Part shown: piece after piece, positions 1 through 8,679 of the stretch
Position numbering within the stretch: position 1 is the stretch's first letter
How the letters are laid out: each line of letters starts with the position of its first letter
Assembly (NCBI RefSeq): GCF_019049855.1
Contig: NZ_JAHLSY010000006.1
Location: 1 to 64,000 of the forward strand
DNA length: 64,000 nucleotides
DNA from: Hydrogenophilus thiooxidans
Lineage (GTDB): Bacteria > Pseudomonadota > Gammaproteobacteria > Burkholderiales > Rhodocyclaceae
Reading direction: 5' to 3'
Made by a program: the position numbers and the translations under genes
Notes under the pieces: model-generated
The model's database searches: none
What the model was told of the DNA's origin: nothing
The model's input: the letters and a program-made list of their open reading frames with translations, nothing else

Positions 1-427
1 GGCTTTCATGCCAAAGTACCACTGATTGCCCTTCTTGGTTTGATGCATTTCCGGATCGCGCTTGCCGCTTCGGTTCTTGGTCGAGGACGGCGCGGCGATA
101 ATCGTGGCATCAACGACCGTGCCTTCCTTGAGGATCAAACCCTTCTCCGCCAGCACGGCATTGATGGCAGCGAAGATGCGCTCGGTCAGATGGTGCGTTT
201 CCAGCAGGCGGCGAAACTTGAGCAGGGTGGTGGCATCTATACATGCGCAGCATGCGTTCCACGCCAATCGGCGGCCGGCCTCGTCCGGTTCCCTTCGGGT
301 AGAACGGCTCGATCTCGGCCACCAGCGCCGACCAAGGCGTTACCGCGTCGATTTCGGCAAGAAACCGGTCGCGCCGCGTCACTTTCTTCTTGGCCGCGTA
401 TTCAAGTTCGGAAAAGCTCGCTTGCAT
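1..427 (-). pseudogene. IS5-family transposase, internally deleted and frameshifted, partial
   Basis: The N-terminus is read from the ATG at 427 (MQASFSELEYAAKKK, then RRDRFL and [15 protein letters not shown]), which is typical of the IS5 transposase start. The frame runs to about position 240 (ERMLRMY) and then moves to another frame that reads [12 protein letters not shown], later [15 protein letters not shown] and WYFGMKA up to the window edge. The stretch that normally joins these (FLQQWFNLSDP-type, roughly 38 residues) is missing, so an internal deletion of about 110-115 bp that is not a multiple of three has shifted the frame. The D of VVDATI is probably the first catalytic Asp of the DDE triad. 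An upstream in-frame ATG at 460 is possible but not family-like. Confidence 0.8.
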
Positions 428-516
428 CGTCACGTGCCTATCAAATGTCAGTACTTCCATTCTCGCATGTCAGGGTCAAGTTCGGCCCATCGATTTGCGA
501 ATAAATCAGTGTGTCC
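1..516 (-). mobile_element. IS5-family insertion sequence, partial (cut by window start)
   Basis: The element holds a transposase remnant reading leftwards. Its outer end appears to lie at about 511-516 (reads GGACACACTG on the minus strand), followed by CTAA at 517-520, which fits the YTAR target preference of IS5-type elements. It sits only about 6 bp beyond the ychF stop codon. The other end and any target duplication lie outside the window, so the exact boundary is an inference. Confidence 0.6.
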
Positions 517-522
517 CTAAAG

Positions 523-1611
523 TTAGACGTTGAACAGGAAGTGGATCACGTCCCCGTCTTGGACCACGTACTCTTTTCCTTCGGAACGCATTTTGCCGGC
601 TTCGCGCGCGCCTGCCTCGCCGCGGTAACGGATGAAGTCGTCGAACGCGATCACCTGCGCGCGGATGAAACCGCGTTCGAAGTCGGAGTGGATAACGCCA
701 GCTGCTTGCGGCGCGGTGGCGCCGATTGGGATCGTCCAGGCGCGGACCTCCTTGACGCCGGCGGTGAAATAGGTGTGTAGGCCCAGCAACCGGTAGGCAG
801 CCCGAATCAAGCGGTTGAGCCCAGGCTCGCTCATCCCCATCGCTTCGAGGAAGATCGCTTTGTCTGCGTCGGGCAGGTCGATGATCTCCGCTTCGATCGC
901 GGCGCAGATCGCAACCACTTCCGCCCCTTCTTGTGCGGCGTGTTCACGGACGGCCCGCAAGTGGGGGTTGTCGTCACCGAAACCGTGCTCGTCAACGTTC
1001 GCGGCGTAGAGGACCGGTTTCGCAGTAAGCAGACAAAAGGGTTTGAGCAGCGCCCGCTCCTCGTCGCTCAAAGCGAGTGCGCGAATGGGGCGGCCCGCAT
1101 CGAGTTGCGCGTGGCACCGTTCCAAGACCGGTAGGAGTGCTTTCGCCGTTTTGTCCCCCGCTTGCGCCGGTTTGCGGGTGCGGTTGAGTGCTTTGTCGAC
1201 CGTGGCGAGGTCGGCAAGCGCCAGTTCCGTGTCGATCACTTCGATGTCACGCAGCGGATCGACGCTCCCTGAGACGTGGACGATGTTGCTGTCTTCGAAA
1301 CAACGAACGACATGGACGATCGCGTCGGTCTCGCGGATATTGGCCAAAAATTGGTTGCCAAGCCCTTCCCCTTGCGACGCCCCTTTGACCAAGCCCGCGA
1401 TATCGACGAATTCGACGATCGCCGGCACCACCCGTTGCGGTTGGACGATTTCGGCCAGTTGCTGCAGCCGGGGATCGGGGACCTCCACGACGCCGACGTT
1501 CGGTTCGATCGTGCAAAAGGGGTAATTGGCCGCTTCGATACCCGCTTTGGTGAGCGCGTTGAAGAGCGTCGATTTTCCAACGTTGGGCAGCCCGACGATG
1601 CCGCATTTCAT
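523..1611 (-). CDS. ychF: Redox-regulated ATPase YchF
   Basis: Obg-related P-loop protein of 362 residues, the usual length for YchF (E. coli 363). Ribosome-associated and hydrolyses ATP in preference to GTP. The start is fixed by [15 protein letters not shown]: the G1 loop lies at residues 7-14. The C-terminal TGS-like domain ends [16 protein letters not shown], the canonical YchF end. A longer in-frame reading back to 1713 lies entirely inside pth and is not family-like. The start overlaps the pth stop by 4 bp (ATGA), so the two are probably translationally coupled. The stop is 6 bp from the IS element end. Confidence 0.97.
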   Translation of the reverse strand: MKCGIVGLPNVGKSTLFNALTKAGIEAANYPFCTIEPNVGVVEVPDPRLQQLAEIVQPQRVVPAIVEFVDIAGLVKGASQGEGLGNQFLANIRETDAIVHVVRCFEDSNIVHVSGSVDPLRDIEVIDTELALADLATVDKALNRTRKPAQAGDKTAKALLPVLERCHAQLDAGRPIRALALSDEERALLKPFCLLTAKPVLYAANVDEHGFGDDNPHLRAVREHAAQEGAEVVAICAAIEAEIIDLPDADKAIFLEAMGMSEPGLNRLIRAAYRLLGLHTYFTAGVKEVRAWTIPIGATAPQAAGVIHSDFERGFIRAQVIAFDDFIRYRGEAGAREAGKMRSEGKEYVVQDGDVIHFLFNV

Positions 1612-2225
1612 GACCGGTTCTCCTGGGTCGTCGTGAGCGAGGGGGTGGGTGGTGCGAGCGCGTGAATTCGTTGCTGCGCCCGCGACCAGTCGCCACGGGC
1701 GATCAAGGGCCAACAGGCCAGCGTTTCGGTGACTACCTGGTCGAGCAGCGGGCGCTCTTCGGCGCGGGGCGGATGGAGGACGTAGTTCGCCACTTGGTTG
1801 CGATCGCCCGGATGGCCGATCCCTAGGCGCAAGCGCCAGAAGCGGTCGCTGCCCAATTGGGCGCGAATGTCTTTCAAGCCGTTGTGGCCCGCGGTGCCGC
1901 CGCCGAACTTGAGGCGGGCGCGTCCGGGCGGAAGGTCGAGTTCGTCATGAACGACGAGGATCGCTTCCGGCGGAATGCGAAAAAAACGCGCCACTGCCGC
2001 GACCGCTTGCCCGGAGCGGTTCATAAAGGTGGTGGGTTTGAGTAGCCGCACCGTATCGGAGCGCGCAACTTCGCCGAAAAAGCGCGTTTCTGGGTGAAAA
2101 ATTGCGCCCAATGCGCGCGCCAACTGCTCCACCCACCAAAAACCGATGTTGTGGCGCGTCGCTTCATATTCTCGGCCGGGGTTCCCCAGCCCAACGACCA
2201 ATTGCAAAGGAGCTTGGCCACTCAT
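1608..2225 (-). CDS. pth: Peptidyl-tRNA hydrolase
   Basis: 205 residues. Recycles peptidyl-tRNA released from stalled ribosomes by cleaving the ester bond. The N-terminus [20 protein letters not shown] holds the family signature with the catalytic His at residue 25. [33 protein letters not shown] and HNGLKDI follow in the expected order. It lies between rplY and ychF, the standard betaproteobacterial neighbourhood, and overlaps ychF by 4 bp. Confidence 0.97.
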   Translation of the reverse strand: MSGQAPLQLVVGLGNPGREYEATRHNIGFWWVEQLARALGAIFHPETRFFGEVARSDTVRLLKPTTFMNRSGQAVAAVARFFRIPPEAILVVHDELDLPPGRARLKFGGGTAGHNGLKDIRAQLGSDRFWRLRLGIGHPGDRNQVANYVLHPPRAEERPLLDQVVTETLACWPLIARGDWSRAQQRIHALAPPTPSLTTTQENRS

Positions 2226-2264
2226 GCCGCGACGCGCGTTACGAAGGTTCCGTACGGGGGCCGA

Positions 2265-2876
2265 TTACGCTTCCCCGGCGGTTTCGCCTTCGCTGCTGGT
2301 TTCGTCACCACCCACCTTCACCGCAGTGGCAACAACCGGGTCTTCGTCCCCATGGCGCACCACCATGACGCCTGGCGGGAGGGTAAGTTGGGAAACGTGC
2401 ACCGAATGGCCCGGTTCGAGCTGCGAGAGGTTCACCTCGATGTACTCGGGGATGTCTTTCGGCAAGCAACGCACGTCGAGTTCGGTCATGACGTGGTTGA
2501 CGATGCAGTGGTGGAGCTTCACCGCAGGCGATTCCGCTTCGCCAACGAAGTGCAACGGCACCTTGATGTGGATCACTTCGTCAGCGGCCACACGCTGAAA
2601 GTCGACGTGGAGCACGAGCGGTTTGAACGGGTGGTACTGGACGTCACGCAACAGCGCTGAGGTTTGGGTGCCGTCGATCTCAAGCGTGATCACCGCGGTA
2701 TGGAACGCTTCGTTCGCCAAGAGGTGGTAGAGCTCGTTGTGGTTGAGCGCAATCGGTTGCGCCGGTTGGTTGCCCCCGTAGACGATTGCGGGAACGAGGC
2801 CCGTGCGACGCAGGCGGCGGCTCGCACGCGTACCCTGGTCGTCGCGACGCTGGGCTTTGAGGCTGAATTGCATCAT
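2265..2876 (-). CDS. rplY: Ribosomal protein bL25 (CTC/general stress form)
   Basis: 203 residues. Binds 5S rRNA in the large subunit. The N-terminal L25 domain (QFSLKAQRRDDQGTRASRRLRR, then VPAIVYGG) is followed by the C-terminal beta domain of the CTC form (VPLHFVGEAESPAVK), with an acidic tail. Start chosen at the ATG pair 2876/2873, which has TAAGGAGAG just upstream. The longer in-frame reading to 2942 adds unrelated residues. It lies between prs and pth with gaps of 70 and 39 bp, as in related genomes. Confidence 0.95.
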   Translation of the reverse strand: MMQFSLKAQRRDDQGTRASRRLRRTGLVPAIVYGGNQPAQPIALNHNELYHLLANEAFHTAVITLEIDGTQTSALLRDVQYHPFKPLVLHVDFQRVAADEVIHIKVPLHFVGEAESPAVKLHHCIVNHVMTELDVRCLPKDIPEYIEVNLSQLEPGHSVHVSQLTLPPGVMVVRHGDEDPVVATAVKVGGDETSSEGETAGEA

Positions 2877-2946
2877 ACTCTCCTTACATACAGTGACAAA
2901 CCCCACCTCGCTGCCGCGACCAGCAGACGAGGTGTTTCCCAAAAAA

Positions 2947-3897
2947 TCAATCGGTGAAGAGCGAACTCACGGACTCTTCGTTGCTGATGCGCAGGAGCGT
3001 GTCGGCAAGAAGCGGCGCGATCGTGATCTGGCGGATCTTGGCGCACGCTTGCGCGTCCTCTTTGAGTGGGATGGTATCGGTGACCACGACTTCGTCGAGT
3101 ACCGATTCGCTGATCCGGCTGGGTGCGGCGCCGGAAAGGACCGGGTGGGTGCAGTAGGCGATCACCCGTTCGGCACCGTGTTCCTTGAGCGCAGCAGCGG
3201 CTTTACAGAGGGTTCCGGCGGTATCGACGATGTCGTCGACGATCACGCAGGTGCGCCCTTTGACGTCGCCGATGATGTTCATCACTTCAGCCACATTCGC
3301 TTTCGGGCGCCGTTTGTCGATGATCGCCAGATCACAGTCGAGCCGCTTTGCAAAAGCACGCGCCCGCACCACGCCGCCGATGTCGGGTGAGACGACGATG
3401 AGATGGTCGTAGCGCTGCTTTTCGATGTCGTTGATCAGAACGGGTGTCGCGTAGATATTGTCGACGGGGATATCGAAAAAGCCCTGGATCTGGTCGGCAT
3501 GCAGATCCACCGTGAGCACCCGTTGGACGCCAACGGCTTGGAGCATGTTCGCGACCACTTTTGCGGTGATCGGAACGCGCGCCGAGCGCGGGCGACGGTC
3601 TTGCCGGGCGTAACCGAAGTAGGGGATCGCGGCGGTGATGCGCCAGGCGGAGGCGCGTTTCAGCGCATCGGCAAGCACCACCAGCTCCATCAAATTGTCG
3701 TTGGTGGGCGTGCACGTCGGTTGGAGTATGAAGACGTCTTGTCCGCGGACGTTTTCGAGGATCTCGACGTTGATCTCGCCGTCGGAAAAGCGACCGACAA
3801 CCGCCGAACCCAAAGGAATCCCCAAGCGCCGCACTACGTCTGAAGCCAGTTTCGGGTTGGCATTGCCGGTAAAGACCATCATGCTGCCGCGTGGCAT
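2947..3897 (-). CDS. prs: Ribose-phosphate pyrophosphokinase (PRPP synthetase)
   Basis: 316 residues, family length. Makes PRPP from ribose 5-phosphate and ATP for nucleotide, histidine and tryptophan synthesis. Start [18 protein letters not shown] aligns with betaproteobacterial Prs, and GAGGGTGAAA precedes the ATG. Visible motifs include GRFSDGE, the [15 protein letters not shown] flexible loop, [11 protein letters not shown], and the PRPP-binding [12 protein letters not shown]. An extended reading to 4146 runs across the tRNA gene and is rejected. It lies downstream of tRNA-Gln and ispE. Confidence 0.97.
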   Translation of the reverse strand: MPRGSMMVFTGNANPKLASDVVRRLGIPLGSAVVGRFSDGEINVEILENVRGQDVFILQPTCTPTNDNLMELVVLADALKRASAWRITAAIPYFGYARQDRRPRSARVPITAKVVANMLQAVGVQRVLTVDLHADQIQGFFDIPVDNIYATPVLINDIEKQRYDHLIVVSPDIGGVVRARAFAKRLDCDLAIIDKRRPKANVAEVMNIIGDVKGRTCVIVDDIVDTAGTLCKAAAALKEHGAERVIAYCTHPVLSGAAPSRISESVLDEVVVTDTIPLKEDAQACAKIRQITIAPLLADTLLRISNEESVSSLFTD

Positions 3898-3914
3898 TTT
3901 CACCCTCATCAAGT

Positions 3915-3941
3915 AAAACGGGTAGGCGTTTAGCCTACCCG
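3915..3941 (-). terminator. Hairpin with T-run between tRNA-Gln and prs
   Basis: A perfect inverted repeat (CGGGTAGGC at 3919-3927 with GCCTACCCG at 3933-3941, 5-nt loop) is followed on the minus strand by TTTTAC. It could end transcription after the tRNA or act as a partial terminator or processing stem in the prs leader. The T-run is short, so read-through into prs is likely. Confidence 0.5.
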
Positions 3942-3950
3942 CAGGGAATG

Positions 3951-4027
3951 TGGCTGGGGAGGAAGGATTCGAACCCTCGAATGCCGGAATCAAAATCCGG
4001 TGCCTTAACCAGCTTGGCGACTCCCCA
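3951..4027 (-). tRNA. tRNA-Gln (anticodon TTG)
   Basis: 77 nt including an encoded CCA (3951-3953). The acceptor stem TGGGGAG pairs with CTCCCCA. The anticodon stem CCGGA/TCCGG encloses loop TTTTGAT, which gives anticodon TTG. The T arm carries GGTTCGAATCC. It is co-oriented with ispE and prs. The last codons of ispE run into its 5' part (stop at 4005-4007). Confidence 0.95.
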
Positions 4028-4931
4028 AAAAACTGGAATTCGGTTCCGCCCACTGCCACAATGGGTGACGCGCTAACGTCTGGCAACGCTTGAGTGTGCC
4101 GAAAGGCGGATCCGGCAAGCGGGCATTTGTTACCACAAAGCAACAACCGCCTGAACCGGACATCCGTGCGTCACCAAACTGAGCGAGCCACTGCAAGGCG
4201 CGATCGACTTCTGGGTGAAGCGCGCGCGCAACCGGCTCCAAATCGTTTCTCAGCGTGGCGTGCGCGAGAGCCGATATTGTGCAATACGGTGTGTCGCGTG
4301 TCAAGAGGGGAGAGGCAAAAATCGAAGCGGTAGCGACCGCAACCCCAGGGTCGAGGATCCAAACCGTCTCGGTCGAAAGCGGGTACGGAGTGAGCTTTTC
4401 CCCAATTCCTTCGCCGAACGCGCTTTCGCCGAAGAGAAAAAACGGGACGTCTGCACCCAGTTCGGCACCCAGCGCACAGAGCGCTTCGCGCGTGCGGTTG
4501 AGTCCCCAGAGTCGATTGAGCGCCAACAGTACGGTTGCTGCGTCGCTGCTTCCGCCCCCAAGGCCGCCGCCGAGCGGAAGGTGCTTTTCCAGACGGATCG
4601 TTGCGCCCCATTCAGGACGGCCGAACCGCGCGCGCAACAAGTGCGCGGCGCGTACCGTGAGGTCATGTTCGGGGGGGAGTTCGGCCAAAGCGGTGGGGCT
4701 ATTGGGCGGCAGTTCTCGGACGATCTGCCCGTCGTCACGGCGTGTGATCGTCAGCCAATCGCACCAGTCGACCAGCTGAAAGAGGGTTTGCAGCAGGTGG
4801 TACCCATCGTCCCGGCGCCCGACTACGTGCAGAAATCGGTTGATTTTGGCTGGCGCCGGGACGCAGACGGTGCGGGTGCCCTGGGGTGGTACCGGGATGA
4901 TGGGCTCTGGCTGCTGGGGGACGGAGGTCAT
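4005..4931 (-). CDS. ispE: 4-diphosphocytidyl-2-C-methyl-D-erythritol kinase
   Basis: 308 residues. GHMP-superfamily kinase of the MEP isoprenoid pathway that phosphorylates CDP-ME. The substrate motif [21 protein letters not shown] lies near residues 25-45 and the ATP loop [15 protein letters not shown] at 118-132; MSGSGGCCF is GHMP motif 3. Start [10 protein letters not shown] overlaps the lolB stop by 4 bp (ATGA). The N-terminus is about 20 residues longer than in short homologs. The last six codons and the stop lie inside the tRNA-Gln gene, which is odd, since homologs usually end near the HPLYQW-like stretch. Confidence 0.95.
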   Translation of the reverse strand: MTSVPQQPEPIIPVPPQGTRTVCVPAPAKINRFLHVVGRRDDGYHLLQTLFQLVDWCDWLTITRRDDGQIVRELPPNSPTALAELPPEHDLTVRAAHLLRARFGRPEWGATIRLEKHLPLGGGLGGGSSDAATVLLALNRLWGLNRTREALCALGAELGADVPFFLFGESAFGEGIGEKLTPYPLSTETVWILDPGVAVATASIFASPLLTRDTPYCTISALAHATLRNDLEPVARALHPEVDRALQWLAQFGDARMSGSGGCCFVVTNARLPDPPFGTLKRCQTLARHPLWQWAEPNSSFLGSRQAG

Positions 4932-5533
4932 GATCCGTCTCCTTGCCGCGTCGCGACGACGAGAATCAGACGGGTATCGCCGCGGCTGATTTCGATGCGG
5001 CGTGGCCAGCCGTTGGCGTCGCGTTCCGACCACCGCCAGGTCCAGCCGAGCGCCTGTGCCGACTCGTGCGCAATCGGTTCGACGGCGGGGGGATTCGCAT
5101 CGACCGGGCACCAGCCCCAAACCGCGGCGCGCCATATCGCCCACGGCGGAAGGGCAAAACCAAGGAGCGGTGCGACGAGCGTTTCGGGGTTGGGTGCGCT
5201 GCGTGGCGGTTGCCCCGGGACGGTGAGTGTTGCGTCGTGGCCGGTCACGGTAAGCCGCGCGACTTCGTTTCCCGTGGGGGAGAGGAGTTGCCACGTCTCC
5301 TCTTCGTGGGCGGTTCGTTGCCAGACGAAACGCCCGGTCACGCCTTCTCCTTCGTGTTGCGCCGCAAACCGCCCTTCGACGACGAAGCGCGCCGGGATCG
5401 AAGCAACCGTCGCGGTGGACACGTTTTCCAACCCGGGGACATGAGGCGACGGGAGGGTGGCGCACCCTACGATCCAGGCCACAAGCAATCCGACGAACGA
5501 TGCGCGAGACGGCGCCCAAGTTCGACGGCTCAT
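4928..5533 (-). CDS. lolB: Outer-membrane lipoprotein receptor LolB
   Basis: 201 residues. Anchored to the outer membrane, where it receives lipoproteins from LolA. The signal peptide ends in a lipobox-like VAWIVGCATLP with the acylated Cys at about residue 24. The body has the LolB pattern: RFVVEGRFAAQHEGEGVTGRF, WQLLSPTGNEVARL, and a P-rich segment before LLGFALPPWAIW. Start at 5533, which overlaps the mrpG stop by 4 bp. It sits upstream of ispE as in most betaproteobacteria, but here the gene before it is the Mrp operon. Confidence 0.9.
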   Translation of the reverse strand: MSRRTWAPSRASFVGLLVAWIVGCATLPSPHVPGLENVSTATVASIPARFVVEGRFAAQHEGEGVTGRFVWQRTAHEEETWQLLSPTGNEVARLTVTGHDATLTVPGQPPRSAPNPETLVAPLLGFALPPWAIWRAAVWGWCPVDANPPAVEPIAHESAQALGWTWRWSERDANGWPRRIEISRGDTRLILVVATRQGDGS

Positions 5534-5883
5534 GGCGTGGATCCGTCGCGCTTTATGGGGGGTGGTGCAGGGGGTGGGGGCGGCCCCCCTTTGCAGCGCC
5601 GCCGAATCGCCGCTTGCGCAAGGAGACTTGCCGAGACCGGCGCCGTGAGGAAGACGAAGAGTGTGATGAGGAGTTCGGCAAAACCGGGACGCCCCTCTTG
5701 CCATGCAGCGATCATCGACGCGATCAGCAGCATCCCGATCCCCAGCGTCGATGCTTTGGTGGGCGCGTGCAGCCGTTGGAAGGCGTCCCGGAAGCGATTG
5801 AGGCCGATCGCGCCGACGAACGTGAAGAACGTACCGGCGAGCACGCATCCGGCGATCAGCCATTCCCACGCTTGCGAAACCAT
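5530..5883 (-). CDS. mrpG: Mrp-type Na+/H+ antiporter subunit G
   Basis: 117 residues with three predicted membrane helices (WEWLIAGCVLAGTFFTFVGAIGL; ASTLGIGMLLIASMIA; LLITLFVFLTAPVSASLLAQAA). The FRDAFQRLHAPTKASTLG motif is the MrpG/PhaG signature. The C-terminus is a Pro-rich tail. It is the last Mrp subunit gene and overlaps lolB by 4 bp. It starts 9 bp after mrpF. Confidence 0.93.
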   Translation of the reverse strand: MVSQAWEWLIAGCVLAGTFFTFVGAIGLNRFRDAFQRLHAPTKASTLGIGMLLIASMIAAWQEGRPGFAELLITLFVFLTAPVSASLLAQAAIRRRCKGGPPPPPAPPPIKRDGSTP

Positions 5884-5892
5884 TCGACGCTC

Positions 5893-6183
5893 CTATTCGA
5901 TCACGGCGTGGCGGGCCAGGTACCGCGCTGCAGCGGTGGTACCGACGAAGCCGAGCGCGGTGATCATCAACGCGGCTTCGAAAAGAAGCGGCATAGGGTG
6001 GCGCAAGTCCCAAACCAGAAGGAGGCTTGCGGCGTTGAGGTAGAGCGTATCCAACGCCAGGAGGCGATCGACCGCGTCCGGTCCGCGCCACAGCCGCCAG
6101 GCTACCAGGAGGAGGGAAAGCAGCATGACGAAGAGCGCGCCGTCAAGGAGCGTGTTGAGCCAGGGCGAGAAAGCGGGCGTCAT
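5893..6183 (-). CDS. mrpF: Mrp-type Na+/H+ antiporter subunit F
   Basis: 96 residues with three helices. The segment LWRGPDAVDRLLALDTLYLN is the conserved MrpF core with the charged GPDAVDR loop. Overlaps mrpE by 4 bp. A small membrane subunit needed for assembly of the antiporter complex. Confidence 0.93.
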   Translation of the reverse strand: MTPAFSPWLNTLLDGALFVMLLSLLLVAWRLWRGPDAVDRLLALDTLYLNAASLLLVWDLRHPMPLLFEAALMITALGFVGTTAAARYLARHAVIE

Positions 6184-6698
6184 CGGGTCGTCTCCTCAAT
6201 ATCGAGCGAAAAGATCGCGATGAGCGGCAGTTGGTAGCGGGTATCGATTTCGTGGAGCGCTGCCGCTGGGTCTGCGCAGTCGAGTACATGGATGAGGAGC
6301 GAGCGCTCGGCAAACGCCACGGAAACCGTTCCGGGCGTGTTGGTGACGATCGTTGCCAACAGGGCATTGGCGCGCGCGTGATCGGTGCGCAGCGGCAACA
6401 CCAGCCACGCCGATCGCGGTTTGGCGTTGGGGCTGAGCACCAGACGCGCCACGCGGATGTTCGCGACCACGATATCCCAAAGGACGATTGCGGCCAACCG
6501 CAGCGCAGGCAGCCAGCGGATGGTGACAGGGCTCTCCAAGAGCGGCCGAAGCGAAAACGGAATCCCCCACCCCAGAAGGCAAGCGGCAAGAAGATGCGCT
6601 GCGCTCAGGCTGTGGTTGAGCAGCAACCACGCACCAGCCAGGAGTAGCGAAAGGATCGGCGCCGGGAACCAGCGTGAAGCAGTCAGGGTGCGGTTCAT
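6180..6698 (-). CDS. mrpE: Mrp-type Na+/H+ antiporter subunit E
   Basis: 172 residues, with N-terminal membrane helices and a soluble C-terminal part. Family marks are VLWDIVVANIRVARLVLSP, the TNTPGTVSVAF stretch and IHVLDC. Overlaps mrpD and mrpF by 4 bp each. MrpE is thought to aid assembly and cytoplasmic-side stability of the complex. Confidence 0.93.
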   Translation of the reverse strand: MNRTLTASRWFPAPILSLLLAGAWLLLNHSLSAAHLLAACLLGWGIPFSLRPLLESPVTIRWLPALRLAAIVLWDIVVANIRVARLVLSPNAKPRSAWLVLPLRTDHARANALLATIVTNTPGTVSVAFAERSLLIHVLDCADPAAALHEIDTRYQLPLIAIFSLDIEETTR

Positions 6699-8332
6699 GG
6701 CGCCTCCCGCGGTTCGGTCTGGGGAAGGGTGCCGTCATAAGGCCGTGTCCATGGGGCATATCCGTGCGCTTGCTCCAAGACGACGCGGGCGTAGGCCGTC
6801 TGGTCGGCGGCCTGAACCGCTGCGGCGTAGGTGAAGCGGTAGAGCGGTTCGGCCCAGAGCGTCATCGCGGCGACGACAACCACCAGCGCTACGACCGGTT
6901 GCATGAGCACGCGACTGTCACCGGAGGGCCAGACCGTGATGCGCTTCGGGTGGGTATGCCAGAAGATGGTCACGCCCGCACGGGCAAGCGCGATGAGCGT
7001 GAGTGCCCCCACCGCGATGAGGGTGAGCCACACGGCGCTTTGCCCCGGGTGGTCTAGACTTGCTTCCAGCAGGTAGAGTTTGCCCAAAAAACCCGGAAGG
7101 GGCGGAATACCGATCGCGGAGGCGGCCGCAAGGAGCATGACGAGACCGAGCGCAACCGGGTCGCGCAACGCCGGCGCCGGCTGGATCGCGTCCCCGATTT
7201 CACCCCGTTGTGCGGCGATGAGCGCAACGACTAGGAAGAGGAGCGCGACGGTGACGGTGCTCTGGACGAGGTAAAAGAGCGCGGCGGCAATTCCCTTCGG
7301 GGTGGCCAACGCGACGCCGATGAGGCTTGTGCCCACCGACGCGACGGTCAAAAACGCGATCTGTCGCGACAGGGTGCGGGCCGCAAGCGCCCCGGCAACA
7401 CCCAGCAATCCCGTGACGATCGCAGTAGGAAGCAGCAACCCAAACGCCGCGCTACCCAGAACGCCCCACTCGCCGCCCCAGACCGCCCAATGGACGCGAA
7501 TGATCGCGTAGATGCCGACCTTGGTCATGACCGCAAAGAGTGCGGCAACGGGCGGAGACGCCGCACTGTACGCTGCGGGTAGCCACAGATAGAGTGGCGC
7601 AGCAGCGGCCTTGAGCGCAAAGACGACAAGAAGCAATGCCGCCGCCACGCGCGCCAAAAAGAGGGGTTGCGGTTCGAGTGCTGCGGTGCGGTGCGCCAGA
7701 TCGGCAAGGTTGAGGCTGCCGTAAGCGCCGTAGAGGAGCGCCAACCCCAAAAGAAAGAGCGCTGAGGCGGTGAGGTTCACGACCACATACCCAAATGCGA
7801 CCCGAAGGCGCGCCGCGCCAAGGCCGTGGGTGAGGAGCGCATATGAGGCAATGAGCAGCACTTCGAAAAAGACGAAGAGGTTGAAAATGTCGCCCGTGAG
7901 AAACGCGCCGTTGAGCCCCGCCCACTGGATATGGAATAGGGGGTGGAACGCCCGACCGCGGTGGTCCCAACTGCCGATCGCAAACACCAGCGCGCTACTG
8001 GCAACCAGCGCGGTAAGGAGGAGGAAAAGGGCGGATAAGCGGTCCGAGACCAACGCGATTCCAAACGGCGCGGGCCAGTCCCCTAACGTGTAGACGCGAA
8101 TCGCACCGTGTGCCGCATCCCAGGAAAGCAGCGACGCCCCCAACAGGGTGATCGCCGCACCGCTCAAACTGAGCCAGCGCTCGCGGCGTAACGACGTTTC
8201 GGGGTGGTCGCTCCCCGGCGGATGGTCGCTGCTGCGCGCAGCGCCGAGGAGCAACAGGACCCCCCACCCCAGCGGCCATACGATCAGCAGGATCGGTAAA
8301 TGGGTGAAGAGGGCGGTCGCAGCGTCGCTCAC
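6695..8332 (-). CDS. mrpD: Mrp-type Na+/H+ antiporter subunit D
   Basis: 545 residues, about 14 helices, homologous to the NuoN/M proton-pumping subunits of complex I. Key residues are visible: the Glu in FNLFVFFEVLLIASYALL and the Lys in LKAAAAPLYLWLPAAY, with MTKVGIYAIIRVH after it. ILGVAGALAARTLSRQIAFL is the expected later region. It overlaps mrpC and mrpE by 4 bp. Confidence 0.95.
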   Translation of the reverse strand: MSDAATALFTHLPILLIVWPLGWGVLLLLGAARSSDHPPGSDHPETSLRRERWLSLSGAAITLLGASLLSWDAAHGAIRVYTLGDWPAPFGIALVSDRLSALFLLLTALVASSALVFAIGSWDHRGRAFHPLFHIQWAGLNGAFLTGDIFNLFVFFEVLLIASYALLTHGLGAARLRVAFGYVVVNLTASALFLLGLALLYGAYGSLNLADLAHRTAALEPQPLFLARVAAALLLVVFALKAAAAPLYLWLPAAYSAASPPVAALFAVMTKVGIYAIIRVHWAVWGGEWGVLGSAAFGLLLPTAIVTGLLGVAGALAARTLSRQIAFLTVASVGTSLIGVALATPKGIAAALFYLVQSTVTVALLFLVVALIAAQRGEIGDAIQPAPALRDPVALGLVMLLAAASAIGIPPLPGFLGKLYLLEASLDHPGQSAVWLTLIAVGALTLIALARAGVTIFWHTHPKRITVWPSGDSRVLMQPVVALVVVVAAMTLWAEPLYRFTYAAAVQAADQTAYARVVLEQAHGYAPWTRPYDGTLPQTEPREAP

Positions 8333-8679
8333 CGCGCGTCCTCCGTGTGCTTCGGGGTAAGGTGCGTGCGCTCGTCACCCGTCACCGCAAAACGGCGAAC
8401 CGCCAACGCGAGTAGATAAGCAGTGGTGGCAAAGCCGATCACGATCGCGGTGAGGATCAGCGCTTGCGGTAGCGGATCGGTGCTGAGACGACGGCCCGCG
8501 TCGAGTACCGGGGGGGCGTCGATCCAGAGGCCGCCGGCGACGAAAATGAACAGATTGACTGCGTAACTCAGGAGCGTCAAGCCCAAAGCGGTGGCAAACG
8601 CGCGCGGTTGCAAGAGCAGGTAGACGGCTACGGTGGTGACGATCCCAATCGCCGAAGCAACCAACCCTTCCAGCGTCAT
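8329..8679 (-). CDS. mrpC: Mrp-type Na+/H+ antiporter subunit C
   Basis: 116 residues, three helices, homologous to NuoK. It ends the hydrophobic part with DPLPQALILTAIVIGFATTAYLLAL, the MrpC/NuoK signature. It overlaps mrpA/B and mrpD by 4 bp. Confidence 0.94.
   Translation of the reverse strand: MTLEGLVASAIGIVTTVAVYLLLQPRAFATALGLTLLSYAVNLFIFVAGGLWIDAPPVLDAGRRLSTDPLPQALILTAIVIGFATTAYLLALAVRRFAVTGDERTHLTPKHTEDAR

Noticed and set aside
3898-4146. N-terminal extension of Prs through the tRNA gene
   Set aside because: The tRNA is certain and Prs homologs start at [12 protein letters not shown].
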